A DNA stretch of 64,000 nt, taken from CALCTE01 sp045585835 (GTDB lineage Bacteria > Bacillota > Clostridia > Oscillospirales > CAG-272). The notes beneath the pieces are model-generated. The model was not told the DNA's origin, did no database searches, and saw only the letters and a program-made list of their open reading frames with translations. Each line of letters starts with the position of its first letter. The stretch's first letter is position 1. Below are positions 33,748 through 41,337 of the stretch, piece by piece. The stretch spans positions 1 to 64,000 of the forward strand of contig JAZMZG010000016.1 of NCBI GenBank assembly GCA_045585835.1, given 5' to 3'. The position numbers and the translations under genes are program-made.

Positions 33748-34179
33748 ATGTTCAATCCAATTCGCCTATTTACAGGCACAGAAAAAGAGTTCGTTATGAT
33801 ACAAGGGTATGTCCGTTCGGTGACAGATAGAGGGAGTTATAATTCCGTTTCTTTCCTTGCCGACTCAAACAACCGTGACCCCAAAGCACCGCTTGTTTCG
33901 GTGATGTGTTTTGACAACACCACAGGCATTAACTACAAAAAACTGACCCGATATACCAAGGGCAGATTCGTCACATTCTTTGCCGAGGTCCGATACAAAG
34001 ATGACGGCACCCCAACTTATAAGGCAATCGGTATTTCTATCGCCCCAACCGAGTTTAAAGAAGATACCAACCCTATTGATGATGACGAAGTTCAAACCGA
34101 CTATGACGAAACCGAAGATTGTGAGCAATTAACTTTTGATTTCGTTGACGAAGATTTACCTTTTACTGCAACAGATTAA
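33748..34179 (+). CDS. SSB-like OB-fold protein of the element
   Basis: 143 aa. Beta-rich body (MIQGYVRSVTDRGSYNSVSF; GRFVTFFAEVRYKDDGTPTY; KAIGISIAPTEF) fits an OB fold. It is followed by a very acidic tail with DFVDEDLPF four residues from the C-terminus, close to the DDDIPF tip that SSB proteins use to recruit replication and repair partners. It would bind single-stranded DNA during element transfer or replication. ATG follows AAAAGGAGTG. The assignment is by pattern only. Confidence 0.6.
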   Translation: MFNPIRLFTGTEKEFVMIQGYVRSVTDRGSYNSVSFLADSNNRDPKAPLVSVMCFDNTTGINYKKLTRYTKGRFVTFFAEVRYKDDGTPTYKAIGISIAPTEFKEDTNPIDDDEVQTDYDETEDCEQLTFDFVDEDLPFTATD

Positions 34180-34416
34180 GGCTGACAAGCAGGAAAATAC
34201 GCGCTATACTCTTTAAAACCCCGAGATTTTAAATAATTTACAAAAAGTTCATATTCTCCAAAATAGGCGAATCTGAGCTCTCAAAAATCAAATCGGCCTA
34301 TTTTACCCCTACTTTTCGGGTTTGAGGTAAAATGGCACGATTTGGGGGTATTGACAAAATCAAAAAAATATCTTACTCTTTGCCATCACCATTTTTAGTA
34401 AAGGAGGTTGAGAAAG
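34180..34416 (+). promoter_or_regulatory. Regulatory gap and promoter upstream of xis-int
   Basis: A palindromic pair AAAATAGG / CCTATTTT about 30 bases apart (near 34260-34305), then ACCCCTA..GGGGGT. A promoter TTGACA (34351-34356), 17-bp spacer, TACTCT (34374-34379) follows. The Shine-Dalgarno AAAGGAGG (34400-34407) sets the TTG start of the next gene at 34417. Confidence 0.6.
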
Positions 34417-34674
34417 TTGTTCGACGGCACTTACAATGAGTGTTTGCCGAAGAGAACGAATAATACGACAAGGGATAAAGAGAAAACACCAATATGGCAA
34501 AAATTCAATTTAACGGCAGAAGAAGCAGCAGACTATTTCAACATTGGAATAAATAAACTGCGACAATTTGCAAACGAACACAGGGACGAAGAATTTCTAC
34601 TTTGGAGTGGAAACCGTGTCCTCTTCAAGCGAAGATTGTTTGAAGAATATATTGAGAAAATAAATATAATTTAA
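34417..34674 (+). CDS. xis: Excisionase-like protein
   Basis: 85 aa from TTG 34417 (nine bases after GGAGG; the TTG at 34408 abuts the Shine-Dalgarno). Winged-helix excisionase pattern of Tn916 Xis: FNLTAEEAADYFNIGINKLRQFA, then FLLWSGNRVLFKRRLFEEYIEKI. It would bend DNA at the att arms and favour excision. It lies 11 bases upstream of int, the standard order. Confidence 0.85.
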   Translation: MFDGTYNECLPKRTNNTTRDKEKTPIWQKFNLTAEEAADYFNIGINKLRQFANEHRDEEFLLWSGNRVLFKRRLFEEYIEKINII

Positions 34675-34685
34675 GGAGAAAAAGT

Positions 34686-35954
34686 ATGTCAAGTAAAAGA
34701 CGAGATTCAAAAAATAGGATATTAGAAAAAGGTGAGTTCCAACGAGAAGACGGAAGATATGAATATAAATATAAAGACCGACTTGGGAAAAGACGGACCG
34801 TTTACAGTTGGAAACTTGTTTCCACCGATAGAGTGCCTATGGGCAAGAAATGTGACTCATCTCTTCGGGAAATGGAACAAAAAATCAAGCGCGACTTGGA
34901 AGACGGTCTTGATACCTATACTGCAGAGAGAACAGACCTGAATTATTTCTTTGAGAAGTATATGGCGATGAAAAAGAATCTTCGCCCGTCAACCCGTGAA
35001 AATTACATTTATATGTATACCAAGTATGTCAGCGAAGATTTGGGCAAACGAAAAATAACTGCTATTAAGTATAGCGACGTGAAAGCTTTTTATATGCACC
35101 TTATCTATGATGTTGGGTTTAAACCTAACAGTATGGAAATTATACACACCATTTTGAACCCGATATTCACAATGGCATTCCGTGATGATTATATCCGTAA
35201 AAACCCCATAGACGGTCTTATGAAAGAAATTAAGCAGAATTGCGGATGGGAGAAGGCTCAACGACATGCCCTTACTGCACCGCAACAGAAGGCTTTTATG
35301 GACTTCGTACGGCAGTCTAAACAGTATAAGCATTGGTTACCCCTATTCACATTTTGCTTGGGTACAGGGTGTCGTGTGGGCGAGGTAATTGGGCTCCAAT
35401 GGTCTGATTGTTTTTTCAAAGGTGGGGTAATATTCGTAAACCACAATATGCTCTATCGCAAGAACAAGGACGGAAAATGCGAGTTTCATATCCATGCGAC
35501 TAAAACGACAAATGGCACCAGAGAAGTGCCTATGTTTGACGAAGTCCGTGAAGCCCTGTTGCAGACGAGAGAACAACAAATCAAGAACGGTGGTTGCCAA
35601 GCTGTTGTTGACGGTTTGAGTGATTTTGTTTTCACCAATCGTTATAACGAGGTATATTCGCCTGCGGCTCTCAACAGGGCAATCGCACGAATTATCCGTG
35701 ATTATAACAAAGAGGAAACTGAAAAGGCAGTTGCAGAAGAAAGAGACCCTTTGTTGTTGCCGCATTTCTCTATGCACAATTTACGGCATACATTCTGCAC
35801 CCGACTTTGCGAAGTGGAGAGTAATATAAAGTATATACAAGTCATTATGGGGCATAGTGATGCCTCGACCACAATGGATATATACAACGAGGCAACAAAG
35901 GAACTCAAAGAGCAGAAATCTCAAAAACTGCAAGGTGTATTGCAGATTGCCTAA
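34686..35954 (+). CDS. int: Tn916-family site-specific integrase
   Basis: 422 aa tyrosine recombinase. N-terminal arm-binding domain (EFQREDGRYEYKYKDRLGKRR), core-binding SAM-like domain (residues ~75-180). The catalytic domain has Arg in GTGCRVGEVIGLQW (near 230), HNLRHTFCTR (near 361), MGHSDASTTMDIY with the Tyr nucleophile near residue 401. It presumably recombines the lysS 3' end (attB). AAGGAGAAAAAGT precedes the ATG. Located next to attR and ended by a terminator. Confidence 0.95.
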   Translation: MSSKRRDSKNRILEKGEFQREDGRYEYKYKDRLGKRRTVYSWKLVSTDRVPMGKKCDSSLREMEQKIKRDLEDGLDTYTAERTDLNYFFEKYMAMKKNLRPSTRENYIYMYTKYVSEDLGKRKITAIKYSDVKAFYMHLIYDVGFKPNSMEIIHTILNPIFTMAFRDDYIRKNPIDGLMKEIKQNCGWEKAQRHALTAPQQKAFMDFVRQSKQYKHWLPLFTFCLGTGCRVGEVIGLQWSDCFFKGGVIFVNHNMLYRKNKDGKCEFHIHATKTTNGTREVPMFDEVREALLQTREQQIKNGGCQAVVDGLSDFVFTNRYNEVYSPAALNRAIARIIRDYNKEETEKAVAEERDPLLLPHFSMHNLRHTFCTRLCEVESNIKYIQVIMGHSDASTTMDIYNEATKELKEQKSQKLQGVLQIA

Positions 35955-35960
35955 CCTATA

Positions 35961-35993
35961 AACCGAGTGACACAAATCACTCGGTTTTCCTTT
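35961..35993 (+). terminator. int terminator
   Basis: 10-bp stem AACCGAGTGA (35962-35971) / TCACTCGGTT (35978-35987) then TTCCTTT. Confidence 0.82.
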
Positions 35994-36146
35994 AAAAACC
36001 TTTACGACATTTACGACAATTTTTACGACATTTGACCGTGGCAATAAGTTGCGATAAGTGACGATTCGTGAAAACAGAATATAGAAAACCCTTTATCCGT
36101 GGGGGTTTGTAACGATAAGTGGCAATTCGTGAAAATACAAAAGTAC
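35994..36146 (+). repeat. Arm-type repeats at the right end of the element
   Basis: No gene. TTTACGACA occurs three times in a row (36001-36009, 36010-36018, 36022-36030) and again in attR (36228-36236); the left end has two copies (30661-30669, 30672-30680). A 23-bp direct repeat, CGATAAGTG plus RCR plus ATTCGTGAAAA, is at 36052-36074 and 36113-36135 with two mismatches. These look like Int/Xis arm-binding sites. Confidence 0.7.
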
Positions 36147-36236
36147 TCCCCACGATGAAACCTCTGGATTAAGAAAACACCGTAAAATAGCGGTATCACA
36201 GGGTTTTCGTAACCCCACAAAAACCGATTTACGACA
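36147..36236 (+). repeat. attR (90-bp direct repeat with displaced lysS tail)
   Basis: Contains codons for PTMKPLD-stop (36149-36172) differing from functional lysS only by AAG to AAA and CTT to CTG, both synonymous. It is the probable original lysS 3' end, displaced by integration. No reading frame leads into it. Confidence 0.85.
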
Positions 36237-36251
36237 AATGAAAAAATGAGG

Positions 36252-36288
36252 ACACCCTATGACTGTCAAAAGTCATAGGGTGTTTATT
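36252..36288 (+). terminator. Terminator downstream of attR (probable original lysS terminator)
   Basis: 13-bp stem ACACCCTATGACT / AGTCATAGGGTGT, loop GTCAAA, then TTATTGTT. Confidence 0.82.
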
Positions 36289-36296
36289 GTTAAATG

Positions 36297-36325
36297 TTGA
36301 CAACTTTTTAGTGCGGGGGTATAAT
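36297..36325 (+). promoter_or_regulatory. Promoter of the ATP-grasp gene pair
   Basis: Perfect -35 TTGACA (36297-36302), 17-bp spacer, perfect -10 TATAAT (36320-36325). Strong constitutive expression is expected. Confidence 0.85.
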
Positions 36326-36383
36326 AAAACAAAGATGTTCTTTTGTGGTTTGCATTTTAACAAATCGAGTTATGAGGTAAAAT

Positions 36384-37460
36384 ATGAATAAAAAGAAATT
36401 GATAAACGACATTTTAATGTATATGCGAAGCTATAACAAATGGAATATTGTAAAAGACAGCAACAAGCAACGCTTTCGTGATTTAAAAAATCACGGTATT
36501 GAGATACGCAAATTAACATCCGAGCAAAAGGCACAAATAGATTCTGTATACAAAAAATACGGTTATAGGTACAGTTATGATACGCATATTTTAACTTATT
36601 CGATTACAGGGAATTTTGATGCGAACATACTTCCCGAGGATATGTACAGAGCCTTTTTGGAGCTGAAATTAAATAATATTGAGCAGAAATTTGTCATGTC
36701 TGACAAAAATTATTTTGAGTTATATATGCCCGAAATAAAATTCCCCGAAGTTATTTTGAGAAATATCAACGGTGTTTTTTACGATGATAAAAGAAACATC
36801 ATCACCAAAGAAAAAGCAAATGAATTGCTTTCGGGGTACGATAAAGCAGTTGTTAAGCCATCGGTGGAAAACGGCTCGGGCAGAGGAGTGGAGCTTGTTG
36901 ACGTATCTAGCGTAAGCATAACCGAAAAATTCAGCAAAAACTACGTGGTCCAAAAATTATTGGTCCAACATCCGTTTTTAGCATCGTTTAATCAAAGCTC
37001 TGTTAACGTCATTAGAATTACGACGCTGTTTTTGGGTGAAAAGGTTATTCCTATCAGTGCGGCGTTGAGATACGGCAGAGAAGGCTGTTTTACAGATAAC
37101 AAAGTCGGCAAAGATGGAAAGGGTATGACGATAGTCGGCGTTAAAGAGGACGGTACACTTCGCGAAAAGGGATATTTTTCATGCGGAGTAACTGTAACCG
37201 AAACACCCGGCGGCACTTCTTTCGGCGGATTAAAAATACCGAAATTTGAAGAAATGGTCGATTTAGCAATCAAGCAACACAGCCGTTTTCCCAATATACG
37301 AATTATAGGTTGGGATTTCACGTTAGATCGAGATGAAAACGTCACAGTTATGGAATACAATATCAAAGCCCCCAGCGTACTTTATTACCAATGGGTAAAC
37401 GGCCCGTTGTTCGGAGCGCAAACATCGGAAATTCTTGACGAAATAAAAAAGCTTTCATAA
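36384..37460 (+). CDS. Sugar-transfer-associated ATP-grasp protein, copy 1
   Basis: 358 aa. A helical N-terminal ~110 residues is followed by an ATP-grasp fold: AVVKPSVENGSGRGVELVD (phosphate-binding loop region, near residues 154-172), VVQKLLVQHPFLASFNQSSVN, RITTLFLGEKVIPISAALRYG, and the metal-site IIGWDFTLDRDENVTVMEYNIK near the C-terminus. It matches the ATPgrasp_ST family found with capsule and sugar-transfer genes, but no glycosyltransferase is adjacent. The substrate is unknown; family chemistry is ATP-dependent carboxylate-amine or similar ligation. Confidence 0.82.
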   Translation: MNKKKLINDILMYMRSYNKWNIVKDSNKQRFRDLKNHGIEIRKLTSEQKAQIDSVYKKYGYRYSYDTHILTYSITGNFDANILPEDMYRAFLELKLNNIEQKFVMSDKNYFELYMPEIKFPEVILRNINGVFYDDKRNIITKEKANELLSGYDKAVVKPSVENGSGRGVELVDVSSVSITEKFSKNYVVQKLLVQHPFLASFNQSSVNVIRITTLFLGEKVIPISAALRYGREGCFTDNKVGKDGKGMTIVGVKEDGTLREKGYFSCGVTVTETPGGTSFGGLKIPKFEEMVDLAIKQHSRFPNIRIIGWDFTLDRDENVTVMEYNIKAPSVLYYQWVNGPLFGAQTSEILDEIKKLS

Positions 37461-37556
37461 AGCGAAAACAACGAAAACAGATAGTATTGTCTTTGTACAT
37501 TTCTGTATTTGAAGACCTCTGATTTTAATTATGAATTTTAGAATATAAGGTGAAAT

Positions 37557-38636
37557 ATGAAAGTAAAATCAATATTGAATTTCAGAAACGCATACGAAGG
37601 TATCTTTTTGAGAATACGGCGGGCACATATGAAAAAGCTTGTAAGAAAGTTAAAAAAATCTCAGACAGAGAAAAGCGTTCTTACAAGCGGAATGAAAAAG
37701 GAAATAAAAGAATTTTGGTCAAGATATAAATCCGTTCCGAATGTTTATCATAACTTTTATACTGAAAAGCACGGTGAATTTCATAAAGAATATATCCCCG
37801 ACGAAATTTACTACAATTATATTCAGCCGTATTTTAATAACTACAGATTAGCGAAAGCCCTTGACAACAAATGCTATTATCATAAGATGTTTGCGGATAT
37901 ATCACAGCCTAAGCTTGTTGCTTACAGGCTCAACGGTTTTTGGTATGCGGACGACGGTATGCTGCTTTCGGGAGAAAGAGAAGCGTTTAAATTTGCGGCT
38001 GAAGAAAAAGAAGTGTTTATAAAGCGTGCAACTGACAGCGGCGGAGGTCACGGAGTCAGATATTTAAATTGCGAAGGGCTTACAGAAGAAAAGTTCCTTG
38101 AAGAAATAAAGAGCTTTAATGGAGATATTGCTATTCAGAGGGGAATCAAACAGCACGAGGCTTTGTCAAAAATAAACCCATCGTCTGTTAACACGATTAG
38201 AATTATAACTCTTTTAATGAAGGAAGAAACGTTGTTGCTTTCCGCCATACTTCGTATGGGAGTGGGTGACTCGAAGGTCGATAACAGCAGCAGCGGCGGT
38301 ATCACAATAGGAATTTCAAAAGAAGGAAAGTTGAAAAAGACCGCATGCGTAGAAAAAAGAAGATTTATCGAAAAGCATCCGACAAGCGAAATTGTATTTG
38401 ACGGCTATCAGCTTCCTTCTTTCGATAAAGTTACACAGCTTGTGAAAAAGGCGAGCCGTATGGTTCCGCATTTCAGAATGGCAGCATGGGACGTATCTGT
38501 TTTGGAAGATGGAACCCCTACGCTTATTGAGGTAAACCTATATGACGGTCAGTTGGATTCACATCAAATACACAACGGACCTCTTTTCGGAGAAAATACA
38601 CAAACAGTTCTCGATGAGGTGTTTTTCGGAAAATAA
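37557..38636 (+). CDS. Sugar-transfer-associated ATP-grasp protein, copy 2
   Basis: 359 aa paralogue of the preceding gene: VFIKRATDSGGGHGVRYLN loop, IQRGIKQHEALSKINPSSVNTIRIITLL, LLSAILRMGVGDSKVDNSSSGGITIG, and AAWDVSVLEDGTPTLIEVNLYDGQ. The NSSSGGITIG stretch aligns with GKDGKGMTIVG of copy 1. The 96-base gap shows no promoter, so the two are probably one transcript. Divergence between copies suggests two related substrates or successive reactions. Confidence 0.82.
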   Translation: MKVKSILNFRNAYEGIFLRIRRAHMKKLVRKLKKSQTEKSVLTSGMKKEIKEFWSRYKSVPNVYHNFYTEKHGEFHKEYIPDEIYYNYIQPYFNNYRLAKALDNKCYYHKMFADISQPKLVAYRLNGFWYADDGMLLSGEREAFKFAAEEKEVFIKRATDSGGGHGVRYLNCEGLTEEKFLEEIKSFNGDIAIQRGIKQHEALSKINPSSVNTIRIITLLMKEETLLLSAILRMGVGDSKVDNSSSGGITIGISKEGKLKKTACVEKRRFIEKHPTSEIVFDGYQLPSFDKVTQLVKKASRMVPHFRMAAWDVSVLEDGTPTLIEVNLYDGQLDSHQIHNGPLFGENTQTVLDEVFFGK

Positions 38637-38673
38637 ATTTTCGTTATTTAAAGTATGAAATGAAAATCATCAT

Positions 38674-38713
38674 GAGTCATAAGGATTCTCGTAGAATCTT
38701 TATGACTCTTTTT
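38674..38713 (+). terminator. Terminator after ATP-grasp pair
   Basis: 16-bp stem GAGTCATAAGGATTCT / AGAATCTTTATGACTC (one G-U), loop CGT, then TTTTT. Confidence 0.88.
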
Positions 38714-38774
38714 ATCATACTCGTTTGAAATTTCTACACAAATCGGAATATTTTTGTAAATTTTTTAAAAAGTG

Positions 38775-38804
38775 TTGACAAATACATTACAATTGTAGTA
38801 CAAT
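38775..38804 (+). promoter_or_regulatory. Promoter/operator of the TIR-SPFH operon
   Basis: -35 TTGACA (38775-38780), 18-bp spacer, -10 TACAAT (38799-38804). A perfect 10-bp palindrome TACAATTGTA (38788-38797) fills the spacer, and the half-site TACAAT recurs as the -10 itself. This is a likely operator for the ribbon-helix-helix protein encoded first in the operon. Confidence 0.72.
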
Positions 38805-38844
38805 GTTAACAGGAAAGAAAATATATACGGAGAGGAGAAGGATC

Positions 38845-39036
38845 ATGTCCAAAGAAAAACTTATTATTTCTTCAAAAAAGTACAGAGGCGATTCCACGGT
38901 GGTATCTATTCGTCTGCCGGACGAATTGGTAAAGAAATTAGATGAAATCGCCACAGACACGGGACGCACCAGAAACGAAATCATACAAAAGTGTCTTACT
39001 TTTGCGGTGGACAATCTGGAGATCAAAGAATATTAA
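38845..39036 (+). CDS. Ribbon-helix-helix (CopG/Arc-like) regulator
   Basis: 63 aa. The beta strand STVVSIRLPDELVKKLDEIA, then a turn and second helix (DTGRTRNEIIQKCLTFAV), are the RHH DNA-binding fold. ATG at 38845 follows GAGAGGAGAAGG; the ATG at 38803 overlaps the -10 region. It is the first gene of the operon and probably represses it through the TACAATTGTA palindrome. Gap to the TIR gene is 13 bases. Confidence 0.85.
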   Translation: MSKEKLIISSKKYRGDSTVVSIRLPDELVKKLDEIATDTGRTRNEIIQKCLTFAVDNLEIKEY

Positions 39037-39049
39037 CGGAGGGCGCTAT

Positions 39050-41305
39050 ATGTCAATTTTTAAATGCAAAATGTGTGGCGGCGCCCTTGAAATAGTCTCG
39101 GGAACGACCGTTGCGGAGTGTGAATACTGCGGCACACGCCAAACGCTTCCCAAGCTTGACGATGAAAAGAAAGCAAATTTATATGACAGAGCAAATCATT
39201 TTCGCCGTAATAACGAATTTGACAAAGCTATGAGTATCTATGAGCAGATCTTAAACAATGACAATACCGATTCCGAGGCGTATTGGTCCTTGGTTCTTTG
39301 CCGTTACGGAATAGAATACGTTGAAGATCCCGTTTCACATAAGCGCATTCCTACCGTAAATCGTGCACAGTTCACGTCTGTTTTTGACGACGAAGATTAC
39401 AGATCGGCTTTGCGATATGCAGACGACGGACAGCGAGAAGTTTACCAAGAAGAAGCAAAGGCTATCAACGATATACAAAAGGGCATACTTGCGATATCGC
39501 AAAAGGAGGAGCCCTTTGACGTATTTATTTGCTACAAGGAAAGCGATGCGGGTGGCAGAAGAACGCCTGACAGCGTTCTCGCCACGGAGCTTTATCACGA
39601 GCTTACCCGCGAAGGCTTCAAGGTATTCTTTTCGCGCATAACGCTTGAGGATAAGCTCGGAAGCGCCTACGAGCCCTACATATTTGCGGCGCTCAATACT
39701 TCAAAGGTGATGGTCGTTTTGGGCACGAAACCCGAATATTTTAACGCCGTTTGGGTCAAAAACGAATGGAGCCGTTATCTTGCGCTCATTAAAAACGGTG
39801 AAAGGAAGATGCTGATTCCCGCATATAAGGATATGGATCCTTATGATCTTCCCGAGGAGTTTTCTCACCTTATGGCGCAGAATATGTCGAAGCTCGGTTT
39901 TATGCAAGACCTTGTATACGGAATCAAGAAGATAGTGCAATCTCAAATTCCGAAAGCGTCGGTAGTAAAGGAAACGGTCATAACCCGTGAAAGTGCAAAT
40001 GTCGATACCTTACTCAAACGAGCATTCATTTTTATTGATGACGGAGATTTCATATCTGCCGATGAGTATTGTGAAAAGGTATTGGATATCGAGCCGGAGA
40101 ATGCGCTTGCTTATCTCGGCAAATTGATGACGGAGCTGCGTGTCACAAAGCAAGAGCTTTTAAAGGACGTAGCGGAACCGTTTGATAATAGCGGAAATTA
40201 TCAAAAGGTTATACGCTATGCAAGTTACGAGCTTAAAGCAACACTTGAATCTTATGTAGAGCATATCCATACACGCAACAATAACGCACGGCTTTCACGT
40301 ACATACAACCGTGCAAAAACGACTATGCAGATAGCGAAAACCGAGAGCTCGTTCAAGGAAGCGGCAGAACTTTTTGAATCTATTTGCGAATATAAGGATT
40401 CTAATTTTCTTGCGATGGACTGCCGAGATAAAGCGTTAGAGTGCCGCATAGAGCGTGAACGCATTATCAAGCAGAACAAAAAGATCATTCTTATTACTTC
40501 CCCCATCATTTTAGCTTTTATTGCCATCGTTATCGTTGTAAATTTTATTTTCATTCCGAATTACCGATACAACTCTGCGCTCGGTCTTATGGACGACGGA
40601 CAATATACGGAAGCGATGGAAGCATTCGAAGCGCTTGGCGAATATAAGGATAGCTCGGAAAAAGCAAAGCTTGCCTACCAAAAATACGTTTCTAAAAGGT
40701 TGAAATATACGAATGTAGGCGAAAGTATAAGATTTGGCTCCTATGAGCAAGACAACAACAAAGCAAACGGCAAGGAAGATATCGAATGGATAGTTCTTTC
40801 AAAAGATAAAAACAGAACGCTTGTTATAAGCAAATACGCTCTTGATTGTAAGCCGTATAACACAAAATACAAAAGCATTACTTGGGAAACCTGTTCCTTG
40901 CGAAAGTGGTTGAATTCAAGCTTTATAAATACCGCTTTTTCTGCCGAAGAAAAGGAAATAATCGCCGCCACGGTCGTGACCGCTTATCAAAATCCCACAT
41001 ATGACAAGACGAAGCCCGGCGAAGATACGCAGGATAAGATATTTCTTTTGAGTATAAACGAAGCAAGTGAATATTTCGCATCTGATGATGCGAGGATCTG
41101 CAAGCCCACGAAGTATGCGGTTGCAAATGGGGCATATACAAGCGGAATCAACTCCACTTGCGCTTGGTGGCTTCGTACCGGCGGCTTAAATCAAGGCCGT
41201 GCCGCCAACGTTTATATTCAGGGTCTTCTTGAAGAGTACGGTGCCGATATCGACTGCCAAACATACGCCGTGCGACCTGCTATGTGGATAAATACCGACG
41301 AGTGA
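39050..41305 (+). CDS. Zinc-ribbon / TPR / TIR / transmembrane / DUF6273 protein
   Basis: 751 aa from ATG 39050 (ACGGAGGGCG upstream). Order: zinc ribbon with Cys6, Cys9, Cys24, Cys27; TPR-like helices (~37-100); TIR domain ~155-297, starting PFDVFICYKESDAGG, with YFNAVWVKNEW placing Glu239 where TIR NADases have their catalytic Glu (compare W-V-x-x-E in SARM1). A second TPR-like region (~315-460) and one TM helix (~479-502) preceded by Arg/Lys follow. Then comes a short repeat unit and a C-terminal DUF6273 domain (~559-750, RFGSYEQDNN; WWLRTGGLN; AVRPAMWIN). The charge pattern predicts TIR inside and DUF6273 outside. NAD cleavage or scaffold signalling is inferred. Confidence 0.85.
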   Translation: MSIFKCKMCGGALEIVSGTTVAECEYCGTRQTLPKLDDEKKANLYDRANHFRRNNEFDKAMSIYEQILNNDNTDSEAYWSLVLCRYGIEYVEDPVSHKRIPTVNRAQFTSVFDDEDYRSALRYADDGQREVYQEEAKAINDIQKGILAISQKEEPFDVFICYKESDAGGRRTPDSVLATELYHELTREGFKVFFSRITLEDKLGSAYEPYIFAALNTSKVMVVLGTKPEYFNAVWVKNEWSRYLALIKNGERKMLIPAYKDMDPYDLPEEFSHLMAQNMSKLGFMQDLVYGIKKIVQSQIPKASVVKETVITRESANVDTLLKRAFIFIDDGDFISADEYCEKVLDIEPENALAYLGKLMTELRVTKQELLKDVAEPFDNSGNYQKVIRYASYELKATLESYVEHIHTRNNNARLSRTYNRAKTTMQIAKTESSFKEAAELFESICEYKDSNFLAMDCRDKALECRIERERIIKQNKKIILITSPIILAFIAIVIVVNFIFIPNYRYNSALGLMDDGQYTEAMEAFEALGEYKDSSEKAKLAYQKYVSKRLKYTNVGESIRFGSYEQDNNKANGKEDIEWIVLSKDKNRTLVISKYALDCKPYNTKYKSITWETCSLRKWLNSSFINTAFSAEEKEIIAATVVTAYQNPTYDKTKPGEDTQDKIFLLSINEASEYFASDDARICKPTKYAVANGAYTSGINSTCAWWLRTGGLNQGRAANVYIQGLLEEYGADIDCQTYAVRPAMWINTDE

Positions 41306-41337
41306 CGGGGAGAAGTAAATTAAGGAGGAAAACAGTT

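Larger units (their letters stand above)
30580..36236 (+). mobile_element. Integrative element inserted at the 3' end of lysS
   Basis: About 5.57 kb between the two att copies. It carries, in order: two cargo genes of unknown function, a structured intergenic region, a divergent tyrosine recombinase, an SSB-like gene, an excisionase-like gene and a Tn916-type integrase next to the right end. No relaxase, coupling protein or T4SS gene is present, so it is not a self-transmissible ICE; a mobilizable, satellite or simple integrative element is more likely. Direct evidence: 90-bp terminal direct repeats, restoration of lysS at the left end, and iterated TTTACGACA motifs at both ends. Confidence 0.85.

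Noticed and set aside
36384..38636. ATP-grasp pair as cargo of the lysS element
   Set aside because: The pair lies outside the attR repeat and the probable original lysS terminator.
38942..39049. N-terminal extension of the TIR protein into the RHH gene
   Set aside because: The ATG at 39050 has a good Shine-Dalgarno and starts directly before the zinc ribbon; the extension is the RHH gene read in another frame.
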